Position numbers and translations under genes: made by a program
Notes under the pieces: generated by a model
Databases searched by the model: none
Told to the model about the DNA's origin: nothing
Seen by the model: only the letters and a program-made list of their open reading frames with translations
Shown here: positions 40,248 to 48,894 of the stretch, piece by piece
Position numbering within the stretch: the stretch's first letter is position 1
How the letters are laid out: every line of letters begins with the position of its first letter
NCBI RefSeq assembly: GCF_042850945.1
Contig: NZ_AP031496.1
Location: 4,712,001 to 4,776,000 of the forward strand
DNA length: 64,000 nt
Reading direction: 5' to 3'
DNA from: Halioxenophilus aromaticivorans
GTDB lineage: Bacteria > Pseudomonadota > Gammaproteobacteria > Pseudomonadales > Cellvibrionaceae

Positions 40248-42676
40248 GCGGCGGGCGTCCTCCGATAGTTAAACGGCTCGCTGGTAACAATGCCGTAAAT
40301 AATGTCGCGAATACGAAAATCATTGGCTTGGGCTGCGCGTACAATGGCGCGCAGCTTGGGCTGATCGTAGGCCTCAAGGCCACGGCCCAAGGCGTAGATC
40401 ATTAAGCGCTGGGTAAAGGCTTCCGCGAATTGCGTTTTGCGGGCCAATAACACCGCCTGCAAACCCGAAATGCCATCAAAGTTTGTGCCGTCGGGCATGG
40501 TGGCGCTGGCGTCTATGGCGTTGCCAGCGTCAACGCTGCGGTAATTGCCAATGGCATCGAAGTTTTCCAATGCCAAACCCAACGGGTCCATCATTACGTG
40601 GCAACTGGAGCAGCTCGGGTCTTCACTGTGCAGTGCTAATTGCTCGCGCTGGGTAAGGTGTTTGCCGCCTTGCTTGGCAACCAATGCAGGTACATCCGGT
40701 GGCGGGGGAGGCGGTGGTGCCGCCAATAGATTATCCAGTATCCACTTGCCACGTTTAACCACCGAGGTGTGGTTGCCATAGGAGGTCACCGTTAAAATAC
40801 TGCCCTGGCCCAGTAATCCACCACGGTTATTTTGCGGCGTTAAATTGACCTTGCGCAGGGCCGGGCCTGACACGCCATCAATACCGTAGTGCTTGGCTAA
40901 GCGCTCATTTAAAAAGGTGTAATTACTGGCAAGAAAATCCAGCACACTGCGATCTTGCTGCACGATGTAATTAAAGAATTCTTCACTCTCGCCCAGCATG
41001 GCCTGGCGCAGGGGCACATCGAAATCCGGATAGGCCACCACATCGGCTCGGTGAAATTCTAAATTACGCAAATACAACCACTGGCCGGCAAAGTTCTCGG
41101 TAAGAGCCCGGGCCTTAGGGTCGTCCAGCATGCGCGTCAGTTGATTTTGCAGTACCCCGGGCTTACGCAATTGATTACTTTGGGCCAATTGCAGTAATTC
41201 TTCGTCCGGCAGGCTGCTCCAAATAAACAACGCTAGGCGCGCGGCGAACTCGGTGTCAGAGATACTGTGCACAAAACCCGGCGCGCTGTCGGCGGGGTCG
41301 TGTTCGTATAAAAATAAAAAACTGGGCGAAACTAATATGGCCTGGATGGCCGCGGCCACGCCGGCTTCAAACCCTTCGGCTTCGGCCACTGTGTTGTACA
41401 CGCCCATCAAACCAGCCAGATCAGCGTCGTCCAACGAGCGACGATAGGCCTGGTTTGCCAGCGTGCTAATAATACTGCTGGCACAGCGCTGGGCGGTGAA
41501 TGGCCAGATTCTGGGCTGACACTGAAAAATCTTTTTCTGGCTGGGGGTTTCGCCCTCGGCCACAATGGAGACCGGCCCCTCAACGTCAATTTGCAGCACG
41601 TCCCTTGGGAAATTATTTTGCGCATAGCGCGGCGACATATAATACGACGGCACTTGTGTGTCGCCTACCCGCTCACCATCGACGATAAAATCCAGAGTGA
41701 GCATGGTGGGTTGGTGCAGGGGCAACACTACAATGTCGGTGGTGTTATGTAACGTCTGCACACTTTCATCCAAACTCAAATCACGCCGAAACGCCATACC
41801 CAAGGTATGCGGGCCGGCACTGAGGTGAACGCTGTGGCTGACCCGGTTTTGCTCTAGACGATCGGTTTCGTTATTGGTGTTGGCGTTAAGGTATCCGCTG
41901 ATTTCATACTCGCCGGTGTAGGGCGCGTAAAATTTAAAGGCGCCGCCACCGCGCGAATTTAACGGCAGGTTATTACTCATGCGCTCATCAAACGCGGGCA
42001 CACCCTGGTTTAATATGGAGCCATCCTTGGGCAATTGAAAAGTGGTTGTGTAAGGCTGTTGCGGAGCGAGGCCTGCCGCCAAGCGGCTCACCTTACCGGC
42101 CACAGCTAAATAACGGTCCATCAGCGTGGGGGATACCGATAACACATCGGCAATGTTGTCAAAACCGTAGCCCGTATCATCGGTGGGTAACTGCTCGCGG
42201 ATATCAATATCCAGGGCCAATAAATCGCGTATGGCATTGTTATATTCGGTGCGGTTTAACCGCCGCAGGGTGGCGCGGCCCGGGTTAGGATGGGCCGCAG
42301 CGTAGTCGTCTAAGCCACCGGTGAGCCAACCCAAAAAATCCGCCAGTTCAGCCTCCTCTGGCTGGGGCCGGCTGGCCGGAGGCATTTCGCCGCGCTGGGT
42401 AACACGTAAAATACTTTCCCAACGGGCCAACTCATCGCCCTTAGCCAGACTGGCTAAATCAAACTCCTCCAGGCTCCAATTGCCGGAATAGCGTTCATCG
42501 TTGTGGCAGCGAGAGCAGTGCTCTTGCAAAAACTCACCGGCCTGGCTCAAATCGTAGGCTTGAGCTTGAGCTGTGAGTACAACCAAGCCAGCAACCAACG
42601 ATTTAGCCCAACGAATAGGTCTGCCGTTGCGACCTCCCTTGGCTAGAAACCTTTCGTTCGATCTTGGCTTAATCAT
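40244..42676 (-). CDS. DUF1592-type multidomain cytochrome (DUF1587/1595/1592/1588/1585)
   Basis: An 810-residue exported protein first described in planctomycetes. The ATG at 42676 is preferred to the GTG at 42679 because AGGAG then lies 5 bases upstream. After a signal segment (cleaved near QAQA) a c-type heme motif CSRCH sits at about residue 54. DUF1587 (LRRLNRTEYNNAIRDLL), DUF1595 (ANQAYRRSLDDADLAGL), DUF1592 (FAARLALFIWSSLPDEELLQL), DUF1588 (FLNERLAKHYGI, GGLLGQGSILTVTSYGNHTSVVKRG, then CSSCHVMMDPLGLALENFDA with a second CxxCH) and DUF1585 (FAEAFTQRLMIYALGR) follow in the usual order. A proline run (APPPPPPPD) precedes the second heme motif. It is the first gene of the four-gene unit. 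A periplasmic diheme oxidoreductase is the likely nature; the substrate is unknown. Confidence 0.9.
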   Translation of the reverse strand: MIKPRSNERFLAKGGRNGRPIRWAKSLVAGLVVLTAQAQAYDLSQAGEFLQEHCSRCHNDERYSGNWSLEEFDLASLAKGDELARWESILRVTQRGEMPPASRPQPEEAELADFLGWLTGGLDDYAAAHPNPGRATLRRLNRTEYNNAIRDLLALDIDIREQLPTDDTGYGFDNIADVLSVSPTLMDRYLAVAGKVSRLAAGLAPQQPYTTTFQLPKDGSILNQGVPAFDERMSNNLPLNSRGGGAFKFYAPYTGEYEISGYLNANTNNETDRLEQNRVSHSVHLSAGPHTLGMAFRRDLSLDESVQTLHNTTDIVVLPLHQPTMLTLDFIVDGERVGDTQVPSYYMSPRYAQNNFPRDVLQIDVEGPVSIVAEGETPSQKKIFQCQPRIWPFTAQRCASSIISTLANQAYRRSLDDADLAGLMGVYNTVAEAEGFEAGVAAAIQAILVSPSFLFLYEHDPADSAPGFVHSISDTEFAARLALFIWSSLPDEELLQLAQSNQLRKPGVLQNQLTRMLDDPKARALTENFAGQWLYLRNLEFHRADVVAYPDFDVPLRQAMLGESEEFFNYIVQQDRSVLDFLASNYTFLNERLAKHYGIDGVSGPALRKVNLTPQNNRGGLLGQGSILTVTSYGNHTSVVKRGKWILDNLLAAPPPPPPPDVPALVAKQGGKHLTQREQLALHSEDPSCSSCHVMMDPLGLALENFDAIGNYRSVDAGNAIDASATMPDGTNFDGISGLQAVLLARKTQFAEAFTQRLMIYALGRGLEAYDQPKLRAIVRAAQANDFRIRDIIYGIVTSEPFNYRRTPAA

Positions 42677-42959
42677 CACCGCTCCTATTTACACCGTGCA
42701 GCCCAGGTTGGACATATCCGCCAGGGATTACTTGCCGCAGTAAGGGCAATATACATGCCACCAACCTGACCAAGCAGACAGGTTTTAAAAAAGCTGAATA
42801 AAATCAGTTGGTAAGGAGTAGGTTCAAATGGGACTGGGCTTGCTAGACATCAAGAAGTATCAAATATGTTACCAATCTTGCGCACTGCGCACAGGTATGG
42901 GGCAGGTTACCGACACTCCAGTTTGTTTTAATGGGTAATCGTGCATTTATAACTAGACT
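42677..42959. other. Intergenic region upstream of the DUF1592 unit
   Basis: No gene is seen in these 283 bases, which should hold the promoter of the four-gene unit and the 3' end of the exporter gene. TGCGCA-C-TGCGCA at 42879-42891 is a perfect palindrome and may be a protein-binding site. AACCTG/CAGGTT (42763-42768, 42779-42784) form a weak hairpin followed by TTTT. Confidence 0.4.
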
Positions 42960-43703
42960 TTATCCAGCAAATAATTCGTAACCGCCGCGCCCCACCAATA
43001 TCACCGACAGTAAAAACAGCGTGGTGTGAATAAACCGCATATAGGTTTCCTGGCGCATAATTTCGGTTAGCCAGCGGCCAACGTAGACACCGGCTATACC
43101 AGCCACCGATAAACCCGCAACCAGCGACCAGTTGAGGTTATCCAACTGGCCGATGGCAAAGTAGGCCGGGATTTTCACAAAGTTACCGGCGGCGAAGGCA
43201 ATAGCCACAGTACCGGCGAAGGTTAACTTGGGCAGCTGCTGCGGTAACAAATAGGCCTGCGATGGTGGCGAGCCGGAATGGGTGATAAAACTGGCGATAC
43301 CGGTAATTACCCCCCAAAAAACACCCGGCACCAGCCTTGCCGGCTGGCGCTCTGTTTGGCTGCTGCCTAGCCACGTTTTGGCGCAATACCACAACCCAAT
43401 GGCACCGGTAAAAATCAACAGGGCGCTCTCTGGTGTATAGGGGGTGATTAGGGTAGCGATGGCAATGCCCAGCAACATGGACGGCACCAGTATAAGCACG
43501 TTGCGTTTGGAGAAATCCTTACGGTACAACCACACACCAAACCAATCGGTGACGATAAACACCGGCAATAACAACGCCGCCGCGGCAATGGGGCTCATCA
43601 CCAACGCCAGCATGGGCACGGCTATGGCCCCGGCGGAAGCCAACCCACCCTTGGAAGCGCCAACAATAAAGGCCGCACTGAGCAACAACACCACTTCTAA
43701 CAT
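42960..43703 (-). CDS. TauE/SafE-family sulfite or organosulfur exporter
   Basis: A 247-residue inner-membrane protein with about eight helices. Features of the TauE/SafE family (PF01925) are the N-terminal FIVGASKGGLASAGAIAVPML repeat and the matching second-half segment WGVITGIASFITHSGSPPSQAYLLPQQL, plus AGIAGVYVGRWLTEIM near the end. Relatives export sulfite, sulfoacetate or take up sulfur compounds, but many members are uncharacterised. AGAGAA precedes the ATG. It is divergent from the cytochrome P460 gene, with no other sulfur gene adjacent, so the cargo cannot be deduced from context. Confidence 0.88.
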   Translation of the reverse strand: MLEVVLLLSAAFIVGASKGGLASAGAIAVPMLALVMSPIAAAALLLPVFIVTDWFGVWLYRKDFSKRNVLILVPSMLLGIAIATLITPYTPESALLIFTGAIGLWYCAKTWLGSSQTERQPARLVPGVFWGVITGIASFITHSGSPPSQAYLLPQQLPKLTFAGTVAIAFAAGNFVKIPAYFAIGQLDNLNWSLVAGLSVAGIAGVYVGRWLTEIMRQETYMRFIHTTLFLLSVILVGRGGYELFAG

Positions 43704-43905
43704 CTAATTCTCTTTTTAACTTCTCTTTTTTATCAAGACGGGCACCATTCATTAATGGGGCTAATAAGTGCTATCGATTCTACACCATTACACCGGGTTA
43801 ACTGAAAACGTAGACTCTAATAACCGACCACCACTGTAGCGATCACTAAGAAAACCAACGTGAAAACGGCTGTGAGTGAAGAATACCCCCCTTGGAACTG
43901 GATTA

Positions 43906-44376
43906 ATGCCCATGCCTGGAAAACTGCCCGCCCTACTGACGAGCTTAGCATTTGTATTGGTGAATGCCGTACTGCCAAACATCAGTATTGCGGAAGAAAA
44001 CCGCGTTACTTTTCCAGCCAATATAGACAAGTTAGTGCACTACACCACGGTAACACGAGGCGAAGTGGAAGAGATTTTAACCACGCAAGAGGCCATCGAC
44101 GCAGTGGCCAATAACCAGCCCATTCCCTACGGCACCCACGTGGTCATTCGCTTTCACCGCGATAGAGAAATCACCCGCTACTTTGTGATGCAAAAGGGCC
44201 GGGGCTGGGGGCAAGACTACCCCAATGGCCGTACCAAGGATTGGCAATTTCAATTCTATAATGCCGACCAATCCATAAAGTTAGAGGAAAACACCCAGCG
44301 CTGCCAATCCTGCCATGCCCGCCGGGCTAGCGATCAATTTATTTACACCTTTGATGAATTAAAAGACTTCCAATAG
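43906..44376 (+). CDS. Cytochrome P460 family protein
   Basis: A 156-residue periplasmic cytochrome. I chose the ATG at 43906 (GGA about 9 bases upstream), which gives a signal peptide (MPMPGKLPALLTSLAFVLV, cleaved near SIA); an upstream GTG at 43876 has no ribosome site. The family pattern is clear: HYTTVTRGEVEEI, QPIPYGTHVVI, RYFVMQKGRGWG, then C-terminal CQSCH for covalent heme followed by FIYTFDEL. Family members include hydroxylamine-oxidising cytochrome P460 and cytochrome c'-beta, in which a Lys cross-link or a distal Phe sets the chemistry; I cannot tell which applies. It is followed 16 bases later by a membrane DUF4405 protein, its likely electron partner. Confidence 0.85.
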   Translation: MPMPGKLPALLTSLAFVLVNAVLPNISIAEENRVTFPANIDKLVHYTTVTRGEVEEILTTQEAIDAVANNQPIPYGTHVVIRFHRDREITRYFVMQKGRGWGQDYPNGRTKDWQFQFYNADQSIKLEENTQRCQSCHARRASDQFIYTFDELKDFQ

Positions 44377-44392
44377 CATCCGGCGCGTTGAT

Positions 44393-45040
44393 ATGACGTT
44401 ACCACGCCTAGCCCGGTTGTTGATCACGCTATGTGCTACCGCAGGCTTTATTACCGCCCTAGCCTACTGGTGGTTGGATAACAAAACCCATGAGTTAATC
44501 GGTTGTGCAGTACTGGTCTTGGTAATTACTCACACGATTATTAACCGACGAAGATTTGCCCGGTACTTTACCGCGCCGCTAACCCGCCGCAAGCTGATGT
44601 TCTTTTTAATCAACGTCAGTATGGTTTTGGGTTTGCTTATTGTCGCCACCACAGGCATTGCTATTTCGCAAAGCGTTTTCCTAGGCTGGATCGATTGGCA
44701 AGCGGCGGCACCTTACCCATTGCACTACACCGCGGCCTATTGGGTAGCGGTGCTAATGGGCATGCACCTGGGGATGAATTGGAACGTCATTACACAGTGG
44801 TTTCGGCCATACGCACAGGCCTTGCCAGAAATCTTGGTCACCCGCCTAAAATGGCTTTTTATTGCAGCTATCCTAATGCTCGGTATCGCAGGAGTGGTTA
44901 AATTAAACCTTGCCGCCAAACTCACCAACCAGCCCACGTTAGATCTGTGGGATTTCAGCAAACAAACGCCACAGTTTTATCTGTATTGGTCCGCGCTTTT
45001 GGGTCTGGCAGGGGTAGCCACTCGCAAACTTCTTAAATAA
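44393..45040 (+). CDS. DUF4405 membrane cytochrome-b-like protein
   Basis: A 215-residue membrane protein with five or six helices. Paired histidines in the helices (HELIGCAVLVLVITH and LHYTAAYWVAVLMGMHLGMNW) suggest b-type heme ligands, as in cytochrome b561 and the DUF4405 family. The last helix (YLYWSALLGLAGVAT) follows a periplasmic loop. It starts 16 bases after the cytochrome P460 stop codon, so the two form an operon. The pair could move electrons between the quinone pool and the periplasmic cytochrome. No terminator of good quality is seen after it. Confidence 0.8.
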   Translation: MTLPRLARLLITLCATAGFITALAYWWLDNKTHELIGCAVLVLVITHTIINRRRFARYFTAPLTRRKLMFFLINVSMVLGLLIVATTGIAISQSVFLGWIDWQAAAPYPLHYTAAYWVAVLMGMHLGMNWNVITQWFRPYAQALPEILVTRLKWLFIAAILMLGIAGVVKLNLAAKLTNQPTLDLWDFSKQTPQFYLYWSALLGLAGVATRKLLK

Positions 45041-45336
45041 ATTTAGCCCCCCAAGCTCATTCACCCCTCCCTGCAACGGCCTCTGCCCCGGGGGCCTTGA
45101 TTCTGTTGCTCCTTCCCCAAAGTGGCAGCGTTGGGCAGACCTTCTCACCATCTTGACTGGCATTGATTACAGGCATCCTGCTGAGCTAACGCATATCTCT
45201 ATGACCACGCCATAAAGATGCAATTTTGGCACATTGCATTCCTTTTTCGATCATCCGGGCTTCGCTCAAGTGGATATTCTGTCGTTGGAATTTCCCTTTA
45301 ATTATTTATAAATATAACAATACGAGGTTCTTTCGA
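45041..45336 (+). promoter_or_regulatory. Intergenic region upstream of the hydrolase operon
   Basis: These 296 bases contain no supported gene. The 3' half (45280-45325) is AT-rich and probably holds the promoter for the hydrolase, outer-membrane protein and AraC genes. No clear AraC-type direct repeat could be picked out by eye. Confidence 0.3.
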
Positions 45337-46380
45337 ATGACCAACACCTATTACACCACGCAGGTCCACGGTGAATATCAGATTCAAAATATTGGCGACT
45401 TAACACTTGAAGAAGGTGGCGTACTTCGCAACTGCGAGCTGGCTTACCGAACGTTTGGCACGTTAAACCAGGATCGTGATAACGCTATCCTTGTGACGAC
45501 ATGGTACTCCGGTACCAGCAAGATTATGGAAGATGTCTATATAGGGGAAGATCACGCCTTAGATCCCAACCGCTACTTCATTATTGTCGTCAATCAGATC
45601 GGTAACGGTCTGTCCTCATCACCTCACAATACGCCGCCTCCATTCAACGGTCCCAGGTTCCCCACAATACGCATTGGCGACGACGTGCGGGCACAACACA
45701 AACTGTTAACACAATACTTCGGCGTGGAGTCATTGGCCCTGGTTGTGGGAGGCTCCATGGGCGCGCAACAAACCTATGAGTGGGCGGTGCGTTACCCAGA
45801 TATGGTTAAGCGTGCAGCGCCCATCGCTGGTACCGCACAAACCACCCCCCACGACAAACTGTTTTCTGAAACCGTCATTGACGCCATCACCTCCGACCCG
45901 GCCTGGCAGTCCGGTTGGTATAAAAACTCATCAGAAGTACACATTGGCCTGCGTCGTCACGCCAAGCTCTGGGGGGCCATGGGGTTCTCCACTGAGGCTC
46001 TAAAACAGAAGAAATGGCAAGAACTGGGATTTAGCTCCATCGATGATTTTATGGTGGGCTTTTTAGAAAACTATTTTCTACCCATGGATCCGAATAACCT
46101 AATGACGCTGGCCTCAAAATGGCAACACGCTGACGTTAGCCGCCATACCGATGGTTGCCTAGAAAGCGCCATGGCTCGAATTACCGCCAAAGTGTTCGTT
46201 ATGCCCATCGACGAAGATATGTTTTTTCCGCCCAGGGATTGTGAAGACGAAGCCCGGCTAATTAGCAATGGCCAACTTCGCCCGGTGAAATCGCTCTGGG
46301 GGCATTTGGCGCTGTTCGGGCTAGAGCCCGCCTACGTTGAACAAGTTGACCAACTGCTTAAAGAACTCCTCGCCCTATAA
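45337..46380 (+). CDS. Alpha/beta hydrolase of the homoserine acetyltransferase (MetX) fold
   Basis: A 347-residue alpha/beta hydrolase. ATG 45337 has GAGG 10 bases upstream; an in-frame extension to 45226 is not supported. The nucleophile is Ser140 in VVGGSMGAQQTYEWA, close to the MetX pattern GGSMGG. The acid is Asp292 or Asp294 in MPIDEDMFF, and the base is His323 in SLWGHLALFG. The oxyanion-region segment NQIGNGLSSSPHNT also matches MetX-like proteins. Context argues against methionine synthesis: it heads an operon with a phenol-pathway-type outer-membrane protein and an AraC regulator. Hydrolysis of an ester or acyl group of an imported hydrophobic compound is more likely. Confidence 0.8.
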   Translation: MTNTYYTTQVHGEYQIQNIGDLTLEEGGVLRNCELAYRTFGTLNQDRDNAILVTTWYSGTSKIMEDVYIGEDHALDPNRYFIIVVNQIGNGLSSSPHNTPPPFNGPRFPTIRIGDDVRAQHKLLTQYFGVESLALVVGGSMGAQQTYEWAVRYPDMVKRAAPIAGTAQTTPHDKLFSETVIDAITSDPAWQSGWYKNSSEVHIGLRRHAKLWGAMGFSTEALKQKKWQELGFSSIDDFMVGFLENYFLPMDPNNLMTLASKWQHADVSRHTDGCLESAMARITAKVFVMPIDEDMFFPPRDCEDEARLISNGQLRPVKSLWGHLALFGLEPAYVEQVDQLLKELLAL

Positions 46381-46401
46381 CAATAATGATGAGATACCAA
46401 C

Positions 46402-47277
46402 ATGAAACACTTTATAACGCGCACTATCGCGCTATTCACCGCCAGTGTGAGTATAAATAGCTACGCTGTAACCATTGATGCCGGAGATTACACACGGCTA
46501 CCCGACGGCACAGATCTCGCCCTGCTGTATTTTCAATCCTTTACCGGAACGAGCTTTTACGTCGATGGAGACGAGGTCTTCGACGACGCCGAACTTAACG
46601 GTAATGTCGGCATTCTGCGCGGTGTTAAATTTATGGATGTCGGCAATCTAACCGTTGCACCGCAATTTCTACTGCCCTTTGGCAAAGTCAGTACCGATGG
46701 CGATATCGCCAATTTAGACTCTGCCAACGGTTTGGGCGACCTAATCATTGCCCCCACTATTCACCTGGTGCAAGATCCCAGCCGAGCCAAATCTTTGGCT
46801 TTTACGCCGTGGCTGTACTTACCCACCGGCGACTACGATGCCGATAAAGCCATCAACGCGCTGGGGGAAAACCGATGGAAATTGGCATTACAGATCGGCC
46901 ATATCAGACCGATTGCTGAAAATTGGCTGCTTGATATCATCGCAGACGTTTTATTCTTCGGTACCAACGACGATTTCAGCCCCAATGGTCTGGAGCTAAA
47001 ACAGGATCCGCTCTACGAAATACAATCGCACATACGCTATAATGTCGCACCCACAACAACCCTATCTGCAATGATTTCCCAGTCTTGGGGTGGTGAAACT
47101 GAAATTGAAGGCGTTGCGCAAGATAACGAACAGAGCCGGTTAAAGGCGTCGATTACGGTCAGTCACTTCCTCAAGCCAACGATACAAGTGCTGGGCTCGC
47201 TGGGTAAAGATATATCGGTGGATGAAGGCGTGGCTGAGGATGTTCGCTTTAACTTACGCGTGTTAACTATTTTTTAG
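46402..47277 (+). CDS. SphA/phenol-degradation-type outer-membrane protein
   Basis: A 291-residue beta-strand-rich exported protein (signal MKHFITRTIALFTASVSINS, cleaved near SYA). It resembles the PF13557 family, annotated as meta-pathway phenol degradation or SphA-like transporters, with YTRLPDGTDLALLYFQ near the mature N-terminus, ANGLGDLIIAPTIHL, FTPWLYLPTGDYDA, a central RWKLALQIGH strand, and a C-terminal NLRVLTIF ending in Phe. These proteins form outer-membrane barrels thought to admit hydrophobic substrates. It starts 21 bases after the hydrolase stop codon. Substrate unknown. Confidence 0.78.
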   Translation: MKHFITRTIALFTASVSINSYAVTIDAGDYTRLPDGTDLALLYFQSFTGTSFYVDGDEVFDDAELNGNVGILRGVKFMDVGNLTVAPQFLLPFGKVSTDGDIANLDSANGLGDLIIAPTIHLVQDPSRAKSLAFTPWLYLPTGDYDADKAINALGENRWKLALQIGHIRPIAENWLLDIIADVLFFGTNDDFSPNGLELKQDPLYEIQSHIRYNVAPTTTLSAMISQSWGGETEIEGVAQDNEQSRLKASITVSHFLKPTIQVLGSLGKDISVDEGVAEDVRFNLRVLTIF

Positions 47278-47342
47278 AACAGGGAAGCGCTGCTAGGACG
47301 ATCAGGGACGATTGCCTTATTACAATAATAAAGGGGGCTAAT

Positions 47343-48350
47343 ATGGCAGATTATCACTATCTCAGAAGTGCCTTGCTCTTCGATGAGACAGGTGCAGCTA
47401 CGAGTAATCACGAACTGGTTAAATCCAGTGATTTCGACGAGATACGCTTGTGGTCGGACAAGGTATACATGCCTTATACCGTGGACCCTATCGGTAAAAA
47501 CATACGACCAAACTCTTCATTACATGCGCTGGAAATTGGTAGCATGAAGATTAGCCGGTTTCGCTACGGGATCCCGGTTCATCTGCACGATTTCTCCAGC
47601 GACACCGGCGTGGGCATGGTACTCACCACCTTACAGGGGTACGCCCGGCACTGGCAAAATGCGAGCAACTACACAGAAACAGCCCGCGGCGAAAGTTTTA
47701 TAGTCGATAATAGCCGCGTTGAATACACAGGAGACTTTAACCCCGATCACCTTCAACTTAACGTCACATTTTCCCACGCTTATATAGAAGAGCTATTCAG
47801 AAAAATAACCGGCCAATGCGCGCCCGAGGATTTATGGCAAGCCAGGGTAAAGTTCGGCCCCGGCAATACCAGCTGGGCCAGCCTACTGGAGTACGCCATT
47901 AGAATGATGACAGCTCCGCACAACGCGCTCATTAAATCCCACCTCGAGGAGTCATTAGGCACTAACCTAATAATGCAGTGGGCAGCTGCTAGCGGGTTCG
48001 ACCTTAATAACAGCGCGGGCATCGCCCCCAGCTACGTCGTCAAAGCAGAGAGATATTTGCAACACAATGCTCAGCGCGCGCCAACCATGTCTGAACTTGC
48101 CGCAAGTGCGGGGGTCAGCGGCCGCGCGCTTCACAACGCTTTTAAAAAATATCGCAACACCACGCCAATGAAGTACTTACGTGAATTACGCTTACAAGGG
48201 GTAAAGTCAGAACTACAACAGGCGCCGGGCCATGTCACCGTGGCGGAGATCGCGTATGGCTGGGGATTTTCCTGCCTGGGTAGATTTGCGTCCGTTTACA
48301 AGTGCCGATTCGGGGAATTACCATCAAGTACACGCAGACGAGCAGATTGA
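47343..48350 (+). CDS. AraC-family transcriptional regulator
   Basis: A 335-residue regulator. The N-terminal 210 residues resemble the AraC_binding_2 domain common in regulators of aromatic-compound catabolism. The C-terminal 100 residues hold two helix-turn-helix units: PTMSELAASAGVSGRALHNAFKKY and HVTVAEIAYGWGFSCLGRFASVYKCRFGELPSSTRRR, the classic AraC/XylS signature. GGGGG stands 8 bases before the ATG. It lies 65 bases after the outer-membrane protein gene on the same strand and probably activates the operon in response to the compound handled by the hydrolase. Confidence 0.9.
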   Translation: MADYHYLRSALLFDETGAATSNHELVKSSDFDEIRLWSDKVYMPYTVDPIGKNIRPNSSLHALEIGSMKISRFRYGIPVHLHDFSSDTGVGMVLTTLQGYARHWQNASNYTETARGESFIVDNSRVEYTGDFNPDHLQLNVTFSHAYIEELFRKITGQCAPEDLWQARVKFGPGNTSWASLLEYAIRMMTAPHNALIKSHLEESLGTNLIMQWAAASGFDLNNSAGIAPSYVVKAERYLQHNAQRAPTMSELAASAGVSGRALHNAFKKYRNTTPMKYLRELRLQGVKSELQQAPGHVTVAEIAYGWGFSCLGRFASVYKCRFGELPSSTRRRAD

Positions 48351-48599
48351 GTTTACCTGTGTGTTATATCCTTAAGTGGCAAACTCGCGTGCGGCCGTAT
48401 TGCCAATCGCCCTCGAGCCACTGCATCAACTCCGCAACACCGCGAATTAACAAAATTATTGCTGACAGATTTCAAGATCACTCGTGTAGCTTTTTGCTAA
48501 AGACTGCTTCAACCAGCCACTCGCACAAGCACCCACCCAAAAGCACCGACACACAGCAACCGAGCACTTAACGCTAGCGGTACCAAGACGGCTTGAGCT

Positions 48600-48893
48600 T
48601 CAGCGAATACTGCTTCTGGCCGCTTGCTTTTTCGCCCATATAATATGTCGCTGCACGGCCTCATTGGCGAGAAGATCCGCCAGCGAATTAAATTCCCGCC
48701 CCAGTTGCTTCTCACTAAATTGTTTATGAATAAAACTATGGCAACTGCGGCATAGGATAATGCCTCGCTCGCGCATATCGGTTAAATCGAAGTTTTTTCG
48801 AAACCATTTATTTTTATGTTGCGAACGCGGTATTAGGTGGTGGAAGGTTAATGTGTGCTGAGCGCCGCACAGGGCGCAGCGATCAGCACTCAT
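48600..48893 (-). CDS. Small HNH endonuclease-like protein
   Basis: A 97-residue protein with the HNH/His-Me-finger layout: Cys6-x-x-Cys9, His18-His19 in LTFHHLIPR, an Asn in the following helix, and Cys48-x-x-Cys51-His52 with His56. The four cysteines form the zinc clasp seen in HNH nucleases. The start at 48893 lies just past the ygiQ stop codon (one base between), so translation is coupled; an in-frame extension would overlap ygiQ heavily and is rejected. Many proteobacteria carry such a small HNH protein. Its target is unknown. No toxin, phage or restriction gene is nearby. Confidence 0.8.
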   Translation of the reverse strand: MSADRCALCGAQHTLTFHHLIPRSQHKNKWFRKNFDLTDMRERGIILCRSCHSFIHKQFSEKQLGREFNSLADLLANEAVQRHIIWAKKQAARSSIR

Positions 48894-48894
48894 A

